Positions 8,955-19,957 are shown, counted from the stretch's first letter. The stretch: DNA of 44,421 bases from Leptolyngbyaceae cyanobacterium CSU_1_3 (GCA_012034655.1 JAAUOZ010000019.1:1-44421); one strand, 5' to 3'. Made by a program: numbers and translations. Notes: generated from the letters alone by a model not told the origin.

Positions 8955-11900
8955 ATGCCCCTTAGAAAAGTTTCCCTTCAGACTGCTATTCTCGTGCCTC
9001 TGGTGCTGCAAATTGTAGGAGCCGTGGGAGTCGTCGGATACTTTTCGTTTCAGAATGGGCAACGAGCCGTAGACGACCTAGCCCAACAGTTGATGGAACA
9101 AAGCAGCGATCGCATTCGCCAACAACTTCACCATCATCTAGAAGTTCCACGGGTGATCAATCAACTCAATGCTGACGTGATTGGGCTGGGTCATGCAGAT
9201 CCTCGCAACCCCGCCAGCCTGACGCGATCGTTCTGGCGGCAGCGGGTTTTGTTTGAGGCGCTGAGTGTGTCGGCAATGTATTTTGGCAGCGCTGAGGGCG
9301 ACTTTGTGGGGTTAGGGTTTCAGTCGAGCCAGAAGTGGGAAGTGGGCAGAGCCGATCGATCGACGAACTATCGATTTCAGAGTTTTGCCACCGATGCTCT
9401 GGGCAATCCGACGAAACTGCTGGCCACCAAAAAGCCCTACGACCCTAGAAAGCGACCCTGGTATCAAAGTGCAGTTCAGGCAAAGGAGCCGATTTGGAGT
9501 CCGGTGTATCTTGATTTTGCCGAGCGGCGACCCAAAATTACCTTAGCGCAACCGCTTTACCAGGCAGATCAGCAGTTGCGCGGCGTAGTCGGGACTGATT
9601 TTGTTCTGTCTCATGTGAGTGCATTTCTCCAACAATTAGAAACAGGGCAAGCCGGAAGGACGTTTATCATGGAGCGATCGGGGCTGTTGATTGCCAGTTC
9701 TTCTGATCGGGTCTTGATAGATGAACGGGCCCAAAGATTGACGGCTCTGAAGAGTGACGATCGCCTGATCCAGGCGACAGCGCAACATCTACAACAACGC
9801 TTTGGCAATGTTGCAAAGGTAGAGAGCAGCCAACAGTTCAATTTTCAGCTAGACCATCAACGTCAACGGGTGAACATTGCCCCCTTTGCCGATCGCTATG
9901 GGTTAGATTGGCTCATTGTGGTAGTTGTGCCAGAGTCGAGCTTTATGGCGACCATTGATGCCAACACTCAGAAAACGATTGGGTTGTGTGTGTTAGCCCT
10001 GGGAATGGCGATCGGTCTGGGAATTTTGGCCGCTCGATCGTTGACCCAACCCATTCTCACCCTCGTCACGGCCAGCCACAAAATTGCCCTAGGCAAATTT
10101 GACCAGCCGCCGATTCAGGTGTCTAGCATTCGAGAACTGAAGATTTTGGCAGACTCCTTTAACCACATGAGCCATGAAATTCAACAGTCGCGATCGCAGC
10201 TAGAAGAGTATGCGCGATCCCTCGAACAGCGCGTCCTCGATCGCACCCAAGATTTGGCCAAAGAAGTGCAAGATCGCCAACAAGCCGAAGAGCAAGCCAC
10301 CGCAGCCACCGCCCAACTGAATGCCGTGCTTGCAGCGATGAATGAACTGATTTTTGTCTTCGATCGGGCGGGCCGCCACCTCAAAATTCCGGCGACGGGG
10401 CACAAAATGCTACTCTATAACCCTTCGCAGGTGCGGATCGGACGATCGCTGTATGAGGTCTTTCCGGCGGAGATTGCCGATCGCTTTATGAGCCACATTC
10501 AGCAAACCCTCGACACCCAAACCACCCAGAGCGTCGAATATAGTCTGATTATCAACGGGCAAGAAATTTGGTCAGATGCCAGCATTTCTCCGATCGACCA
10601 AAACTCTGTAGTGTGGGTCGCGCGCAACGTCACCGCTCGCAAACACGCCGAGCAAGAACTCAAACAAGCGAAACTCGCCGCCGATGCTGCCAGCCGCGCC
10701 AAAAGCGAATTTCTCGCCAACATGAGCCACGAACTGCGATCGCCGTTGAATGCCATCTTAGGATTTGCCCAACTCTTAAGCCGCCATTCTCAAAAACCGG
10801 ACGAACAAGAAAACATCGACATCATCATCCGCAGTGGCGAGCATCTATTGGCGCTGATCAACAGCGTGCTAGACCTCTCCAAAATCGAAGCCGGACGGGC
10901 AACCCTCACCCCCACTGACTTTGACCTCGACTATTTTCTCGATGATCTGGGTGCAATGTTTCACCTGCGAGCGGTGCAAAAAAAATTTGCACCTAGAAAT
11001 CGATCGCGCCCCCAATGTGCCCCGCTTTATCCAGGCTGACCAGACCAAACTTCGTCAGGTGTTGATCAACCTGCTCAGCAACGCCGTCAAATTTACCGAT
11101 CGTGGCAGCATCGTGGTGACGATCGAACGGGGAACGCTTCCCTCCCCGGTTCCTCTGCTGTCGTTTACGATCGCAGACACTGGCCAGGGCATTGCCCCTG
11201 CCGAACTCGCCACCCTGTTTGAAGCCTTTGTGCAGACTGCAACTGGCAAATCCACCCACGAAGGAACGGGGCTAGGGCTGTCAATCAGTCAAAAATTTGT
11301 GCAACTCATGGGCGGCAAGATCACGGTGCATTCTGAAGTGGGTCACGGAAGTCGCTTTGCGTTCCAAATTCCGGTGGGTGTGGTGGAGGCGGCCCAGGTG
11401 AAGCCCAAGCAGCCCAGCCGCCGTGTAGTTGCCCTAGAGCCAAATCAGCCGATTCATAGAATCTTAGTGGTGGACGATGGAGCCGTCAATCGGCTCTTGT
11501 TGGTGAAACTGCTTGCCCCCCTTGGGTTTGAGATCAAAGAAGCGAGTGATGGCCAGTCTGCGATCGACCTCTGCCAACAATGGGAACCGCACCTGATTTG
11601 GATGGACATGCGAATGCCCGTGATGGATGGCTACGAAGCAACAAAACAGATCAAGTCCACCACCAAAGGACAGGCGATCGCCATCATTGCCCTCACGGCC
11701 AGTGTGCTGGAAGAAGAACGCACCGTAATTTTGTCCGTAGGGTGTGATGATTTTGTCCGCAAGCCCTTCCGAGAAGCGGAGATTTTTGCTGCTATGCAGC
11801 GCCATCTGGGTGTGCAATATGTCTATGCCGATCGCGAAGATTTTGATCCGATCGCTGCCGTGCCAGCGAGGGAGTTGCTGACGGTTGAAACTCTGCGATC

Positions 11901-12072
11901 GCTGCCGCCAGACTGGGTTTCTGACCTTAGACAAGCGTTGACCACGGTAGATTTAGATTTGGCAACCCAGACGATCGCCCAGATCCAATCACAATCTCCA
12001 GCTTTAGCGATTGTGATTCAGCAATGCATTGACAACTTTGAATATGAACAGGTACTAGCGGTGCTCCCATGA
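8955..12072 (+). CDS. membrane sensor hybrid histidine kinase (frameshifted at an A8 run)
   Basis: The start at the ATG 8955 gives an N-terminal membrane helix. It is followed by a periplasmic dCache-like sensor (about 40-330), a second membrane helix near 340, HAMP, coiled coil, PAS, HisKA (His592 in NMSHELRSPL), HATPase_c and a C-terminal receiver (Asp884 in WMDMRMPVMDG). As written, the frame leaves the kinase at the A8 run 10978-10985 and stops at 11039, before the ATPase domain. The next frame resumes exactly there with NLHLEIDRAP and runs to 12072. Removing one A gives a continuous protein of 1038 residues. Sequencing error, polymerase slippage or a recent mutation are all possible. Its stop overlaps the next start. 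Confidence 0.88.
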
Positions 12073-13505
12073 TCATTCCTCAACCTAATCTACTTGTTGT
12101 TGATGACGCACCCGAAAATCTGCGTCTTTTGGTGCAATTATTGACCCAACAGGGCTACAAAGTGCGTCCTGTCACCAGTGGAAGGCTGGCGCTGTCGGCG
12201 GCTCAAGGGTTTCCCCCTGACTTGATTTTGCTCGACATCAATATGCCCGACATGGACGGCTACGAGGTGTGTCAAAAATTGAAGGCGGACGATCGTACCC
12301 GCGAAATTCCGGTGATTTTTCTCAGTGCGCTGGCGGATGTATTCGACAAGGTGAAGGCTTTTTCGGTGGGTGGAGTCGATTACATTACTAAGCCTTTTCA
12401 AGTCGAAGAAGCGATCGTGCGAATTCAGACTCATTTGTCGCTGCGATCGCTGCGATCTAGTTTGCAACAAAAAAATGCAGACCTAGCCGCCATGCTCCAA
12501 GAGTTGCAGTCTGCCCAGGCGCAACTGATTCAGTCTGAAAAGATGGCGGCGTTGGGTCAATTGGTGGCTGGCGTTGCCCACGAATTGAACACACCTCTGG
12601 GGGCGATTCGATCGTCGGCTGAGAATATGGCTAATTTTCTCGATCAAGACTTAGTAGCATTGCCTCATTTTCTGCAAACTTTGTCTGTGGAGCATCAAGC
12701 AGATTTTTTTGCGCTGGTCAATTGCGCTGGCGAATCGGCGATTCACCTCTCGACGCGAGAAAAACGCCACCATAAACGATCGCTAATCCACCAACTCGAA
12801 GGTTACAACGTTGACAATGCCGATGTAATTGCTGACACAATCGTCGATATGGGCATCTATGAGCCATTGCCCAGATTTTTGGCACTGCTGCACGATGTCA
12901 ACAGTCAAGCCCTTTTGGATGCGGCCGATCGGCTGACTGGTTTGCAACGCAGCATCCGCACGATCGTGAGTGCGAGCGATCGGGCGGCAAAGGTGGTTTT
13001 GGCGCTCAAAAGCTATGCCCATCAGCAATCTCACAGTTACCAGGTTGAGGCAGATATCATTGAAGGCATCGAGACAGCCCTAACTTTGCATCACAGCCAG
13101 ATCAAGCGCGATGTGGAAGTGATTCGCCACTATGAGCCGCTGCCGCCCATGCTTTGCTACCCAGACGAACTCAACCAAGTGTGGACAAATCTGATCCAAA
13201 ATGCCCTGCAAGCGATGAACCAGAGGGGCACTTTAGAGATATCGGTGAGCCAGCACGATCGACACCTTCAAGTCGCGATCGCCGACAACGGGGCGGGAAT
13301 TCCGGCTGAGATTTGCGATCGCTTATTCGAGCCATTTTTCACGACAAAGCCCAGGGGTGAGGGCAACGGTTTAGGGTTAAGTATTGTCAAAAAGATCATC
13401 GAAAAACACGAAGGAACCATACAAGTTGCCAGCCAACCCGGACAGACTATTTTCACCATTTCTCTACCGATCAAAGAGCGCGCCCAAGGAAATAAGGGAG
13501 GATAG
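12069..13505 (+). CDS. response regulator-histidine kinase hybrid with helical insert
   Basis: 478 residues. The N-terminal receiver has Asp56 in LLDINMPDMDG and a KPF motif. A coiled coil precedes HisKA with His171 in GVAHELNTPLGA, then HATPase_c with NLIQNALQAM, DNGAGIP and GNGLGLSIVKKI. About 115 helical residues lie between the phosphoacceptor helix and the rest of the dimerisation region, a variant seen in cyanobacterial kinases. The ATG overlaps the preceding stop by 4 bp (ATGA), so the two genes are translationally coupled. It probably acts in one relay with the two upstream kinases. Confidence 0.93.
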   Translation: MIIPQPNLLVVDDAPENLRLLVQLLTQQGYKVRPVTSGRLALSAAQGFPPDLILLDINMPDMDGYEVCQKLKADDRTREIPVIFLSALADVFDKVKAFSVGGVDYITKPFQVEEAIVRIQTHLSLRSLRSSLQQKNADLAAMLQELQSAQAQLIQSEKMAALGQLVAGVAHELNTPLGAIRSSAENMANFLDQDLVALPHFLQTLSVEHQADFFALVNCAGESAIHLSTREKRHHKRSLIHQLEGYNVDNADVIADTIVDMGIYEPLPRFLALLHDVNSQALLDAADRLTGLQRSIRTIVSASDRAAKVVLALKSYAHQQSHSYQVEADIIEGIETALTLHHSQIKRDVEVIRHYEPLPPMLCYPDELNQVWTNLIQNALQAMNQRGTLEISVSQHDRHLQVAIADNGAGIPAEICDRLFEPFFTTKPRGEGNGLGLSIVKKIIEKHEGTIQVASQPGQTIFTISLPIKERAQGNKGG

Positions 13506-13564
13506 GCAGCAAATGGTGGACTGACAAGTCTTTCCCCTCATCCCCCAACCCCTTCCCACAAGTG

Positions 13565-15289
13565 CTATCGGTGAGAGTCCGATCGGGGGGTGCTGTCCTC
13601 GAAGGTTTTTTCATCGATCGTCCCTCGCACCGAAAAGGCTTGCTGAGGCACTCCAATTTCGATGCCCTGTTCATCAAGGGCCAGCTTCAAGCGTCGCCGA
13701 AATTCTCGCCCCACGTTCCACTGTTGGAGTGGTTCGGTTTTGATCCAAACGCGCAGCGTCACACCTGTACTATTTAAGTCATCGACTCCTAAGACTTCGG
13801 GTGGCTCTAAAATTTTGTCTTGCCAAGGGCGATCGTGGCTCATCTGCTGTCCGACTCGCTCAATCAGTGCGATCGCCTGATCCAGGTTTGCCTCATAGGA
13901 AATGGCGATCGCCAGATCGACCCGTGACCAATCTTTAGAAAGGTTTTCAACGATGGTGATAGCACTATTAGGAATGGTAATCAACCGTCCTTCTGCATTG
14001 CGAAGTTGAGTGATTCGTAGATTCATCGATTCTACCAGACCCGACACTTTACCCACCTGAATGACATCCCCCACTGCATACTGATCTTCTAGCAAAATGA
14101 GAAAGCCGTTGATCACATCTTTGATCAGGTTTTGTGATGCTAGGGAGATACCCAGACCAATAATTCCTGCGCCCGCCAACAACGGAACTACTTCAATGCC
14201 AGCGATCGAAAGCACCGTCAAAACGCCAACTCCCAGAAGCACGATCGTAAACACACTTTTGACCACTCGCGAAAATGTAGAGACTCGCAGCGCCAATCGT
14301 TGAGACGCTTCTGGAGAGATAAACTCGCCATCTTCTAGCACACCAAAGAAGCGATCGATCAACACATCACAAAGCCGAATCGCTAGATAAGTCGCAGCGA
14401 TCACTCCTAGAATTTTTAGAGGTGCAGAAAGTACGATCGGTTGCAGTTTGCGCGTGTCAGGAAACAGCCCCAAAATCGTAAAGCTACCCAACACCCAGAT
14501 TGCCAACTGCATCAACTGGATCAGCCTTCTCTGAGCGTCTTTTAGGTTTCGCTGTTGGCGTTTTGCTAACTGTTGCTGAATCGTTTGCTGAGTTGTGGCA
14601 TTTGCAGTTTCAGCCGTGTTGGGCGACACGATAGGGTCGTCAGGAATTTCGGCTTGAGTGCGTTCTTGTTGAGCCTTAATCAACCGTTGCCAACGGCTCA
14701 ATCCCCAATTGCTGATCAGCATCGCGACTAGAAGCCCTGCGGCGAAAATTCCTTGCTGAACCAGTGATTCAGTCTGTCGTTCTTGCCTCGCCCGCATCAA
14801 CCCGTCTCGCAGCACTTGCACCAGTTCTTTTGCATATCGGTCAGGGTCTACCCCCTGCAATTGAGCATCTAGCGTCGTCACCGTCATGAGATATTGACCA
14901 TTCACCGAAACCACAGGCAATTTGCTGTCTTGATCGATCGCTGCCTCCACTTGCAACCGATTGGGATCAAATCCGCGTTGTACAATTCGGTTTATGGTCG
15001 CTTCGATGCCCTGAATGCGCGACTCAACGGGGGGTGTGCCTTTTTCTTGGGCAGACTTACTCACCGCAGGCGCGGCGATCGTAAACAGTTTGCGCCCATC
15101 CAACTGCACGTCTCCCCGATCTAGTTCGGCATTGCTGACGGTTTGTGAACTGGTAAACTTGGGCAGATCGATCGCAGGCAGACCCGGAATGGGACTCTGG
15201 GCAACAGCTTGAGGAACGATCGCCAATGCGAAACCGATTCCTAGCAAGGTTGTAATGGGTTTGAGTTGCGATCGCACGTTCACCTCCAA
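13565..15289 (-). CDS. MscS-family mechanosensitive ion channel
   Basis: 574 residues. A cleavable signal peptide ends near AVAQS (about residue 31) and is followed by a periplasmic domain to about 175. Membrane helices lie near 182-198, 259-276, 291-310 and 342-363, then the Gly/Ala-rich pore helix (LAGAGIIGLGISLASQ, 371-386). The MscS beta domain follows (DQYAVGDVIQVGKVSGLVESMN). The channel would release solutes on hypo-osmotic shock. It converges with the sensor kinase operon; the 59-bp gap shows no clear terminator. Confidence 0.93.
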   Translation of the reverse strand: MEVNVRSQLKPITTLLGIGFALAIVPQAVAQSPIPGLPAIDLPKFTSSQTVSNAELDRGDVQLDGRKLFTIAAPAVSKSAQEKGTPPVESRIQGIEATINRIVQRGFDPNRLQVEAAIDQDSKLPVVSVNGQYLMTVTTLDAQLQGVDPDRYAKELVQVLRDGLMRARQERQTESLVQQGIFAAGLLVAMLISNWGLSRWQRLIKAQQERTQAEIPDDPIVSPNTAETANATTQQTIQQQLAKRQQRNLKDAQRRLIQLMQLAIWVLGSFTILGLFPDTRKLQPIVLSAPLKILGVIAATYLAIRLCDVLIDRFFGVLEDGEFISPEASQRLALRVSTFSRVVKSVFTIVLLGVGVLTVLSIAGIEVVPLLAGAGIIGLGISLASQNLIKDVINGFLILLEDQYAVGDVIQVGKVSGLVESMNLRITQLRNAEGRLITIPNSAITIVENLSKDWSRVDLAIAISYEANLDQAIALIERVGQQMSHDRPWQDKILEPPEVLGVDDLNSTGVTLRVWIKTEPLQQWNVGREFRRRLKLALDEQGIEIGVPQQAFSVRGTIDEKTFEDSTPRSDSHR

Positions 15290-15400
15290 CTGATACCATT
15301 TTGAATTTTAGATGGATAATTTTAGAGTTTAAAACCCTCATTAAATCAGGCTTTTAAAGCAGCATCGATCGCACCCGTTGTGATAGGTTGCCTGGGTTGT

Positions 15401-15450
15401 GATGGATTGTAATGGATTGTGATGGATTGTGATGGATTGTAATGGATTGG
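15401..15450. repeat. five tandem 10-bp units
   Basis: Five adjacent copies of (G/A)ATGGATTGT with exact 10-bp spacing, preceded by a partial copy, lie between the mscS start and the NlpC/P60 gene end. The period is close to one DNA helical turn. Confidence 0.9.
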
Positions 15451-15475
15451 GACGGGTTGAGAGAAAATGCAAAAG

Positions 15476-16132
15476 CTATTTTTGACCGGGCTGATAGCTT
15501 GCTACAACTCGCCCGCCTCCCCGTAACTGAGCGTAATAAGTGCGGCTGACCCGATCGCCCTCTGCTGAGAGTTCGTCGATGCCAATCCCATTTCGCCCCT
15601 GGTCTTTGCCCGAACTGTGAACATACTTGTTGTTGCCAAGATATAAGCCGACATGGGTGGCTTTGAGGGGTGTACCAAAGAAAACCAAATCCCCAGGAAT
15701 TAGCGAGGCGATCGCAATGTGTTGCACAAATTTTTCTTGCTGGTAGGCATCCCTGGGAATGCGAACCCCGACGGACGCAAACGCTGCTTGCATTAACCCA
15801 GAACAGTCATAATTGGGGGCAACCGTTCCTCCCCAGAGATACTGATTGGGCGTGAGCATGGCTGCTTTGGTAAACTCAATCACCTCGCCCATGCGCTGCT
15901 GAATCTCTGCCGCCGACCACACAGGAGCCTGGTAAGACGTTTCGGCGGCCGCTAAATATTGCAGATCTTCGGCTGCTAGCCAGCCAGGGTAATCGTCTTC
16001 GCAGAGGCAAACCTGGTAGGGCGGTGTGGCAGTCAAAAGTTGGATGAACCGCCCGATCGCGGCCTGAGTTGCGAGACTGTTGAGTTCGGGAGAATTATAG
16101 AGGTTGAGATTGGCTTTGGTGAGATACTGCAT
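15476..16132 (-). CDS. NlpC/P60 peptidoglycan endopeptidase
   Basis: Probable gamma-D-glutamyl-L-diamino acid endopeptidase that trims peptidoglycan stem peptides. I chose the ATG at 16132 (218 residues) because MQYLTKANLNLYNSPE matches the start of the cyanobacterial family; the frame extends to 16165. An N-terminal SH3b-like domain (about 1-70, with DDYPGWL) precedes the C40 catalytic domain with Cys110 in NYDCSGLMQ, His160 in ATHVGLYL and His172 in YVHSS. No signal peptide is seen, so it may act on imported muropeptides. It diverges from the serine hydrolase gene. Confidence 0.92.
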   Translation of the reverse strand: MQYLTKANLNLYNSPELNSLATQAAIGRFIQLLTATPPYQVCLCEDDYPGWLAAEDLQYLAAAETSYQAPVWSAAEIQQRMGEVIEFTKAAMLTPNQYLWGGTVAPNYDCSGLMQAAFASVGVRIPRDAYQQEKFVQHIAIASLIPGDLVFFGTPLKATHVGLYLGNNKYVHSSGKDQGRNGIGIDELSAEGDRVSRTYYAQLRGGGRVVASYQPGQK

Positions 16133-16239
16133 GGTTGGCGGAGAGGGTAGAAAATTAAGGAGCAAGGGCGAAAATAAAGTATCTGCTCAAAATGAATGCA
16201 GAGGGGTACGGCGCTACCGCGGTTATATGGGAGTGAGTG

Positions 16240-17183
16240 ATGACTTTTTTTCATAGAGATGAAGAACTGCAAACCTTGGGCGATCGGGTGTTGGCGACCA
16301 CTTGGAGTGAGTTTCCATCGCTGGCACAAAACCAGATTGCCCTGACGTGGATTGTCTATGACCCGCCTGTGTTCGTCAATACGGGGGGGCAATTCGGGCG
16401 GATGAGTTTTGGCAGCGATCGGCGCGGGGGTTTCAATACCGAGGAGTCGAGCGGATTTATCCGGCTAGTGTGGTGAAATTGTTCTATCTGGTAGCGGTGC
16501 ATGAGTGGCTAGAGAAGGGGATGATCCAAACTTCGACGGAATTGGAGCGGGCGATCGCCGATATGATTGTCGATTCCAGCAACGATGCGACGAGTCTTGT
16601 GATGGATGTCCTCACCGGGACGACGAGCGGCCCTGAGTTGCCGCCTGCCCCCTTTGAAACCTGGAAACAACAGCGCAATATCGTCAATCGCTACTTTCAG
16701 ACGCTTAACTGGCCGGAGTTGGCGACGGTGAACATGAACCAAAAAACCTGGTGCGATGGAGCCTACGGTCGAGAACGAGCGTTTTTGGGCGAGACCTACG
16801 AAAATCGCAATATGCTGACGACCAATGTGGCAGCGCGATTGTTGCACAGCATTATTGGCGGGGTGGCGGTTTCGTCGGAGCGATCGCAGTCTATGATGTC
16901 GCTGATGCGGCGATCGCTCAACCCTGCCGATTTGGCGGCCAATCAAGACAACCAGGTGACAGGCTTTTTGGGGGCTGGGCTGCCTCAAGTGGCGCGGCTC
17001 TGGTCAAAAGCAGGGCTGACGAGCCAAGTGCGCCATGATGCCGCCTATGTAGAATTGCCCAACCTACCGCCCTATTTGCTGGTTGTGTTTAGCGAAGGCA
17101 AACCCCACAGCACCAACGAGGCGATTTTGCCGTTTGTCTCGCAGCAAATTGTTGAGGCGATCGCAACCCTGAGAAATGTGTAG
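16240..17183 (+). CDS. beta-lactamase-fold serine hydrolase (frameshifted at a G7 run)
   Basis: Class A beta-lactamase-like serine hydrolase with no signal peptide. The frame begins at the ATG 16240 (a GTG lies at 16237), reads through ALTWIVYDPPVFVNTGG and then stops at 16476. The other frame holds the catalytic SxxK motif (PASVVKLFY) and the rest of the domain to 17183. Adding one G to the G7 run 16383-16389 gives an uninterrupted 314-residue protein with Ser77 and Lys80. The text then reads ADEFWQ...RGFQYRGVERIYPASVVK, as in the family. Sequencing error is likely; if the base loss is real the protein is dead. Confidence 0.85.
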
Positions 17184-17218
17184 CCTTGAGAAGTTGCCCA
17201 TTCACTTTTAATAGTTTT

Positions 17219-19273
17219 ATGAATCTCTATCCTGTTAGCCAAAAAGTTGACCAAGTTGACGAATATCACGGTGTGAAGATCGCCGACCCCTATCGCTGGC
17301 TCGAAGACCCTGACTCAGAGGAGACAAAAGCCTGGGTCGAGGCGCAAAATCAAGTCACGTTTCGCTATTTGCAGCAAATTCCGGCACGAGATGCAATTCA
17401 GAAACGTCTGATGCAACTTTGGGATTTTGAGAAATACAGCATTCCGTTTAAGCAGGGCGATCGCTATTTCTATTTCAAAAATGACGGCTTGCAAAACCAA
17501 AGTGTGCTCTATACCTTGAAGTCGCTGGAGGACGAACCGACCGTTTTGCTTGACCCAAACAAGCTATCTGAAGATGGAACCGTTGCCCTATCGGGACTCT
17601 CAATCAGCGAAGACGGAGCGCGCCTGGCCTATGGTCTTTCTACGTCGGGGTCAGATTGGCAAGAGTGGGCCGTTCGAGATATAGAAAGTGGGGCAGATCT
17701 CAGCGATCGCTTGCAATGGATCAAATTCTCTGGCGCATCGTGGACCCACGACCACCAGGGCTTCTTCTACTCCCGCTACGACGAACCAAACGAGAAAACC
17801 AAACTCGAAGACGCAAACTACTTTCAGAAACTCTACTACCATCGCCTCGGCACAAACCAATCTGAAGATTTGCTGATCTACGATCGACCCGACCACAAAG
17901 AATGGGGCTTTCAGGGCGGCGTGAGCGAAGATGGCCGCTATCTGATCATATCGGTATGGCTAGGAACCGATCCGCGCAATCTGGTGTTCTACAAAGATTT
18001 GACGACGGATGGGCCGGTGGTGGAGTTAATCGATCAATTTGAGGCCAGTTTTAACTTTGTGGATCACGACCACGATCGCTTCTGGTTTCAAACCGATTTA
18101 GATGCTCCTCGGAGACGAGTGATGGCGATCGATCTGTCTCAACCCGATCGCGCCCATTGGCAAGAAGTCATTCCTCAAGCGGCGGAAACTCTTGAAGGGG
18201 TGGGTGTTCTCAATCACCAATTTGTTACTTCTTATCTCAAAGATGCTCGCAGTCAGGTAAAGATCTTTGCCCTAGATGGAGCATTGGTGCGCGAGGTTCA
18301 ACTCCCTGGAATTGGCTCGGCGGATGGGTTTGGTGGCAAGCGCGAAGACACCGAAACCTTCTATAGTTTCACCAGTTTTACCACGCCGACTACGATCTAT
18401 CGCTATAACTTGTTGACCGATGAAAGTACCATTTTTCGTCAACCTAAGGTCGATTTTGACCCCAACCAATACAAAACCCGGCAAGTCTTCTACCCCAGCA
18501 AAGACGGCACTCAGATTCCCATGTTCATCACCCACAAAAAGGGCTTGCAGCTAGATGGCAACAATCCTACCTATCTCTATGGCTACGGTGGGTTCGGCAT
18601 TTCGTTAAGTCCGTCTTTCTCGGTCAGCTTGTTGGTGTGGATGGAGCTGGGCGGTGTATATGCTGTGCCAAACCTGCGCGGTGGGGGCGAGTATGGCGAA
18701 GACTGGCATCAAGCAGGGACGAAACTCAAGAAACAAAATGTGTTTGATGACTTCATTGCAGCGGCGGAGTGGTTGATCGGCAACCAATATACGTCGGCTC
18801 AGAAGCTGGCGATCGGCGGAGGGAGCAATGGCGGCCTACTCGTGGGCGCTTGCCTGGCTCAGCGCCCAGAACTTTTTGGGGCCGCCCTGCCAGCAGTCGG
18901 CGTGATGGATATGCTGCGGTTTCACAAGTTCACGATCGGCTGGGCCTGGATGTCTGAATATGGCTCCCCCGAAGAGGCTGAAGACTTCAGAGCACTCTAC
19001 GCTTATTCACCCCTGCACAACCTCAAACCAGGAACCGCTTACCCCGCCACGATGGTGACGACGGCAGACCACGACGATCGCGTTGTGCCAGCCCACAGTT
19101 TCAAATTCTCAGCAGCCCTACAAGCCGCCCATTCTGGCCCTCAACCCGTATTAATTCGCGTTGAGACCAAAGCGGGACACGGGGCAGGCAAACCCACTGC
19201 CAAGGTCATCGAAGAAAGCGCTGACAGATGGGCTTTTCTGGTCAAGACGCTTGATTTTGAGCCAACGCTTTAA
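17219..19273 (+). CDS. prolyl oligopeptidase (S9A)
   Basis: Cytosolic serine peptidase that cleaves short peptides after proline. I chose the ATG at 17219 (684 residues) because MNLYPVSQKVDQVDEYHGVKIADPYRWLEDP matches the family N terminus in parts; the frame is open from 17186. An N-terminal seven-bladed propeller (about 65-400) precedes the alpha/beta hydrolase domain with the nucleophile in GGGSNGGLLVGA, the acid in HDDRVVPAHSFK and the histidine in AGHGAG. It starts 35 bp after the serine hydrolase stop, so co-transcription is possible. Confidence 0.95.
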   Translation: MNLYPVSQKVDQVDEYHGVKIADPYRWLEDPDSEETKAWVEAQNQVTFRYLQQIPARDAIQKRLMQLWDFEKYSIPFKQGDRYFYFKNDGLQNQSVLYTLKSLEDEPTVLLDPNKLSEDGTVALSGLSISEDGARLAYGLSTSGSDWQEWAVRDIESGADLSDRLQWIKFSGASWTHDHQGFFYSRYDEPNEKTKLEDANYFQKLYYHRLGTNQSEDLLIYDRPDHKEWGFQGGVSEDGRYLIISVWLGTDPRNLVFYKDLTTDGPVVELIDQFEASFNFVDHDHDRFWFQTDLDAPRRRVMAIDLSQPDRAHWQEVIPQAAETLEGVGVLNHQFVTSYLKDARSQVKIFALDGALVREVQLPGIGSADGFGGKREDTETFYSFTSFTTPTTIYRYNLLTDESTIFRQPKVDFDPNQYKTRQVFYPSKDGTQIPMFITHKKGLQLDGNNPTYLYGYGGFGISLSPSFSVSLLVWMELGGVYAVPNLRGGGEYGEDWHQAGTKLKKQNVFDDFIAAAEWLIGNQYTSAQKLAIGGGSNGGLLVGACLAQRPELFGAALPAVGVMDMLRFHKFTIGWAWMSEYGSPEEAEDFRALYAYSPLHNLKPGTAYPATMVTTADHDDRVVPAHSFKFSAALQAAHSGPQPVLIRVETKAGHGAGKPTAKVIEESADRWAFLVKTLDFEPTL

Positions 19274-19781
19274 GAGGGTCAGAGGTCGGTATACTGACTT
19301 CTTCCTGATCCTGCCTCATCGCTCCCCAAACGGGGCTACCTGGCGCAATCGCTGCCGTAAACGATTTTTTTTCCTGCCCTGGCTCGATCGCTCACAGGAA
19401 ATACCCTGATTTTGCCACAGTTGGTAGTTGTGCCAAAGTTTGGGCGCATTTTGCAGGGCAAGAACCATCAGGGCAACTCCTACCGAAAATCCCATCATCA
19501 ATTGATTGATCCGAATCATATTTGAAGGGGGACGGGTGTAGAGTGCGGCGATCGTCCCTGTTTACAATTTTCAGGGCGGCGGCGAACAATCGAAAAGGGG
19601 GGCCATACAACGTTGCAAGTACACTGCTTTTGTGACCTCTTAGGCAGTCGGCGATCGTGGCTCAATCTTTTGTAGGACTGAGAATCCTCTTTTCTTGATC
19701 TTCCGGCAAATCTGTCCCTAAAGCATCTATTTATACGGTTTTTTCCTCAGTAGGCTGTGAGAATAAAGACGTGTCCTAGAG

Positions 19782-19957
19782 CAATACTTCGGACATTTTT
19801 TTTGAACGGTTTCAAAAGGCTTACAGGGCTGTCGGTTCCAGGATCGAGCTATTTTTTCAAGGTTAGCTCCCACACCTGACTTTGAAAATAACCTCCTGCT
19901 CAGGGCTGAATCAGGGTTTGAGGTCTAAAACTTGCTCAAATTTTGTCCGAAGTATTG
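19782..19957. repeat. 14-bp perfect inverted repeat bounding 176 bp
   Basis: CAATACTTCGGACA at 19782-19795 has its exact reverse complement at 19944-19957. The inner sequence has no gene. It could be a short non-autonomous element or a paired regulatory site. Confidence 0.65.

Noticed and set aside
15401-15450. CRISPR array
   Set aside because: Units are adjacent 10-mers without spacers. No cas gene is present. The other tandem repeats are likewise spacerless.
19316-19519. 67-codon minus-strand frame with a hydrophobic start
   Set aside because: No ribosome binding site, and I know no homologue; a membrane protein cannot be excluded.
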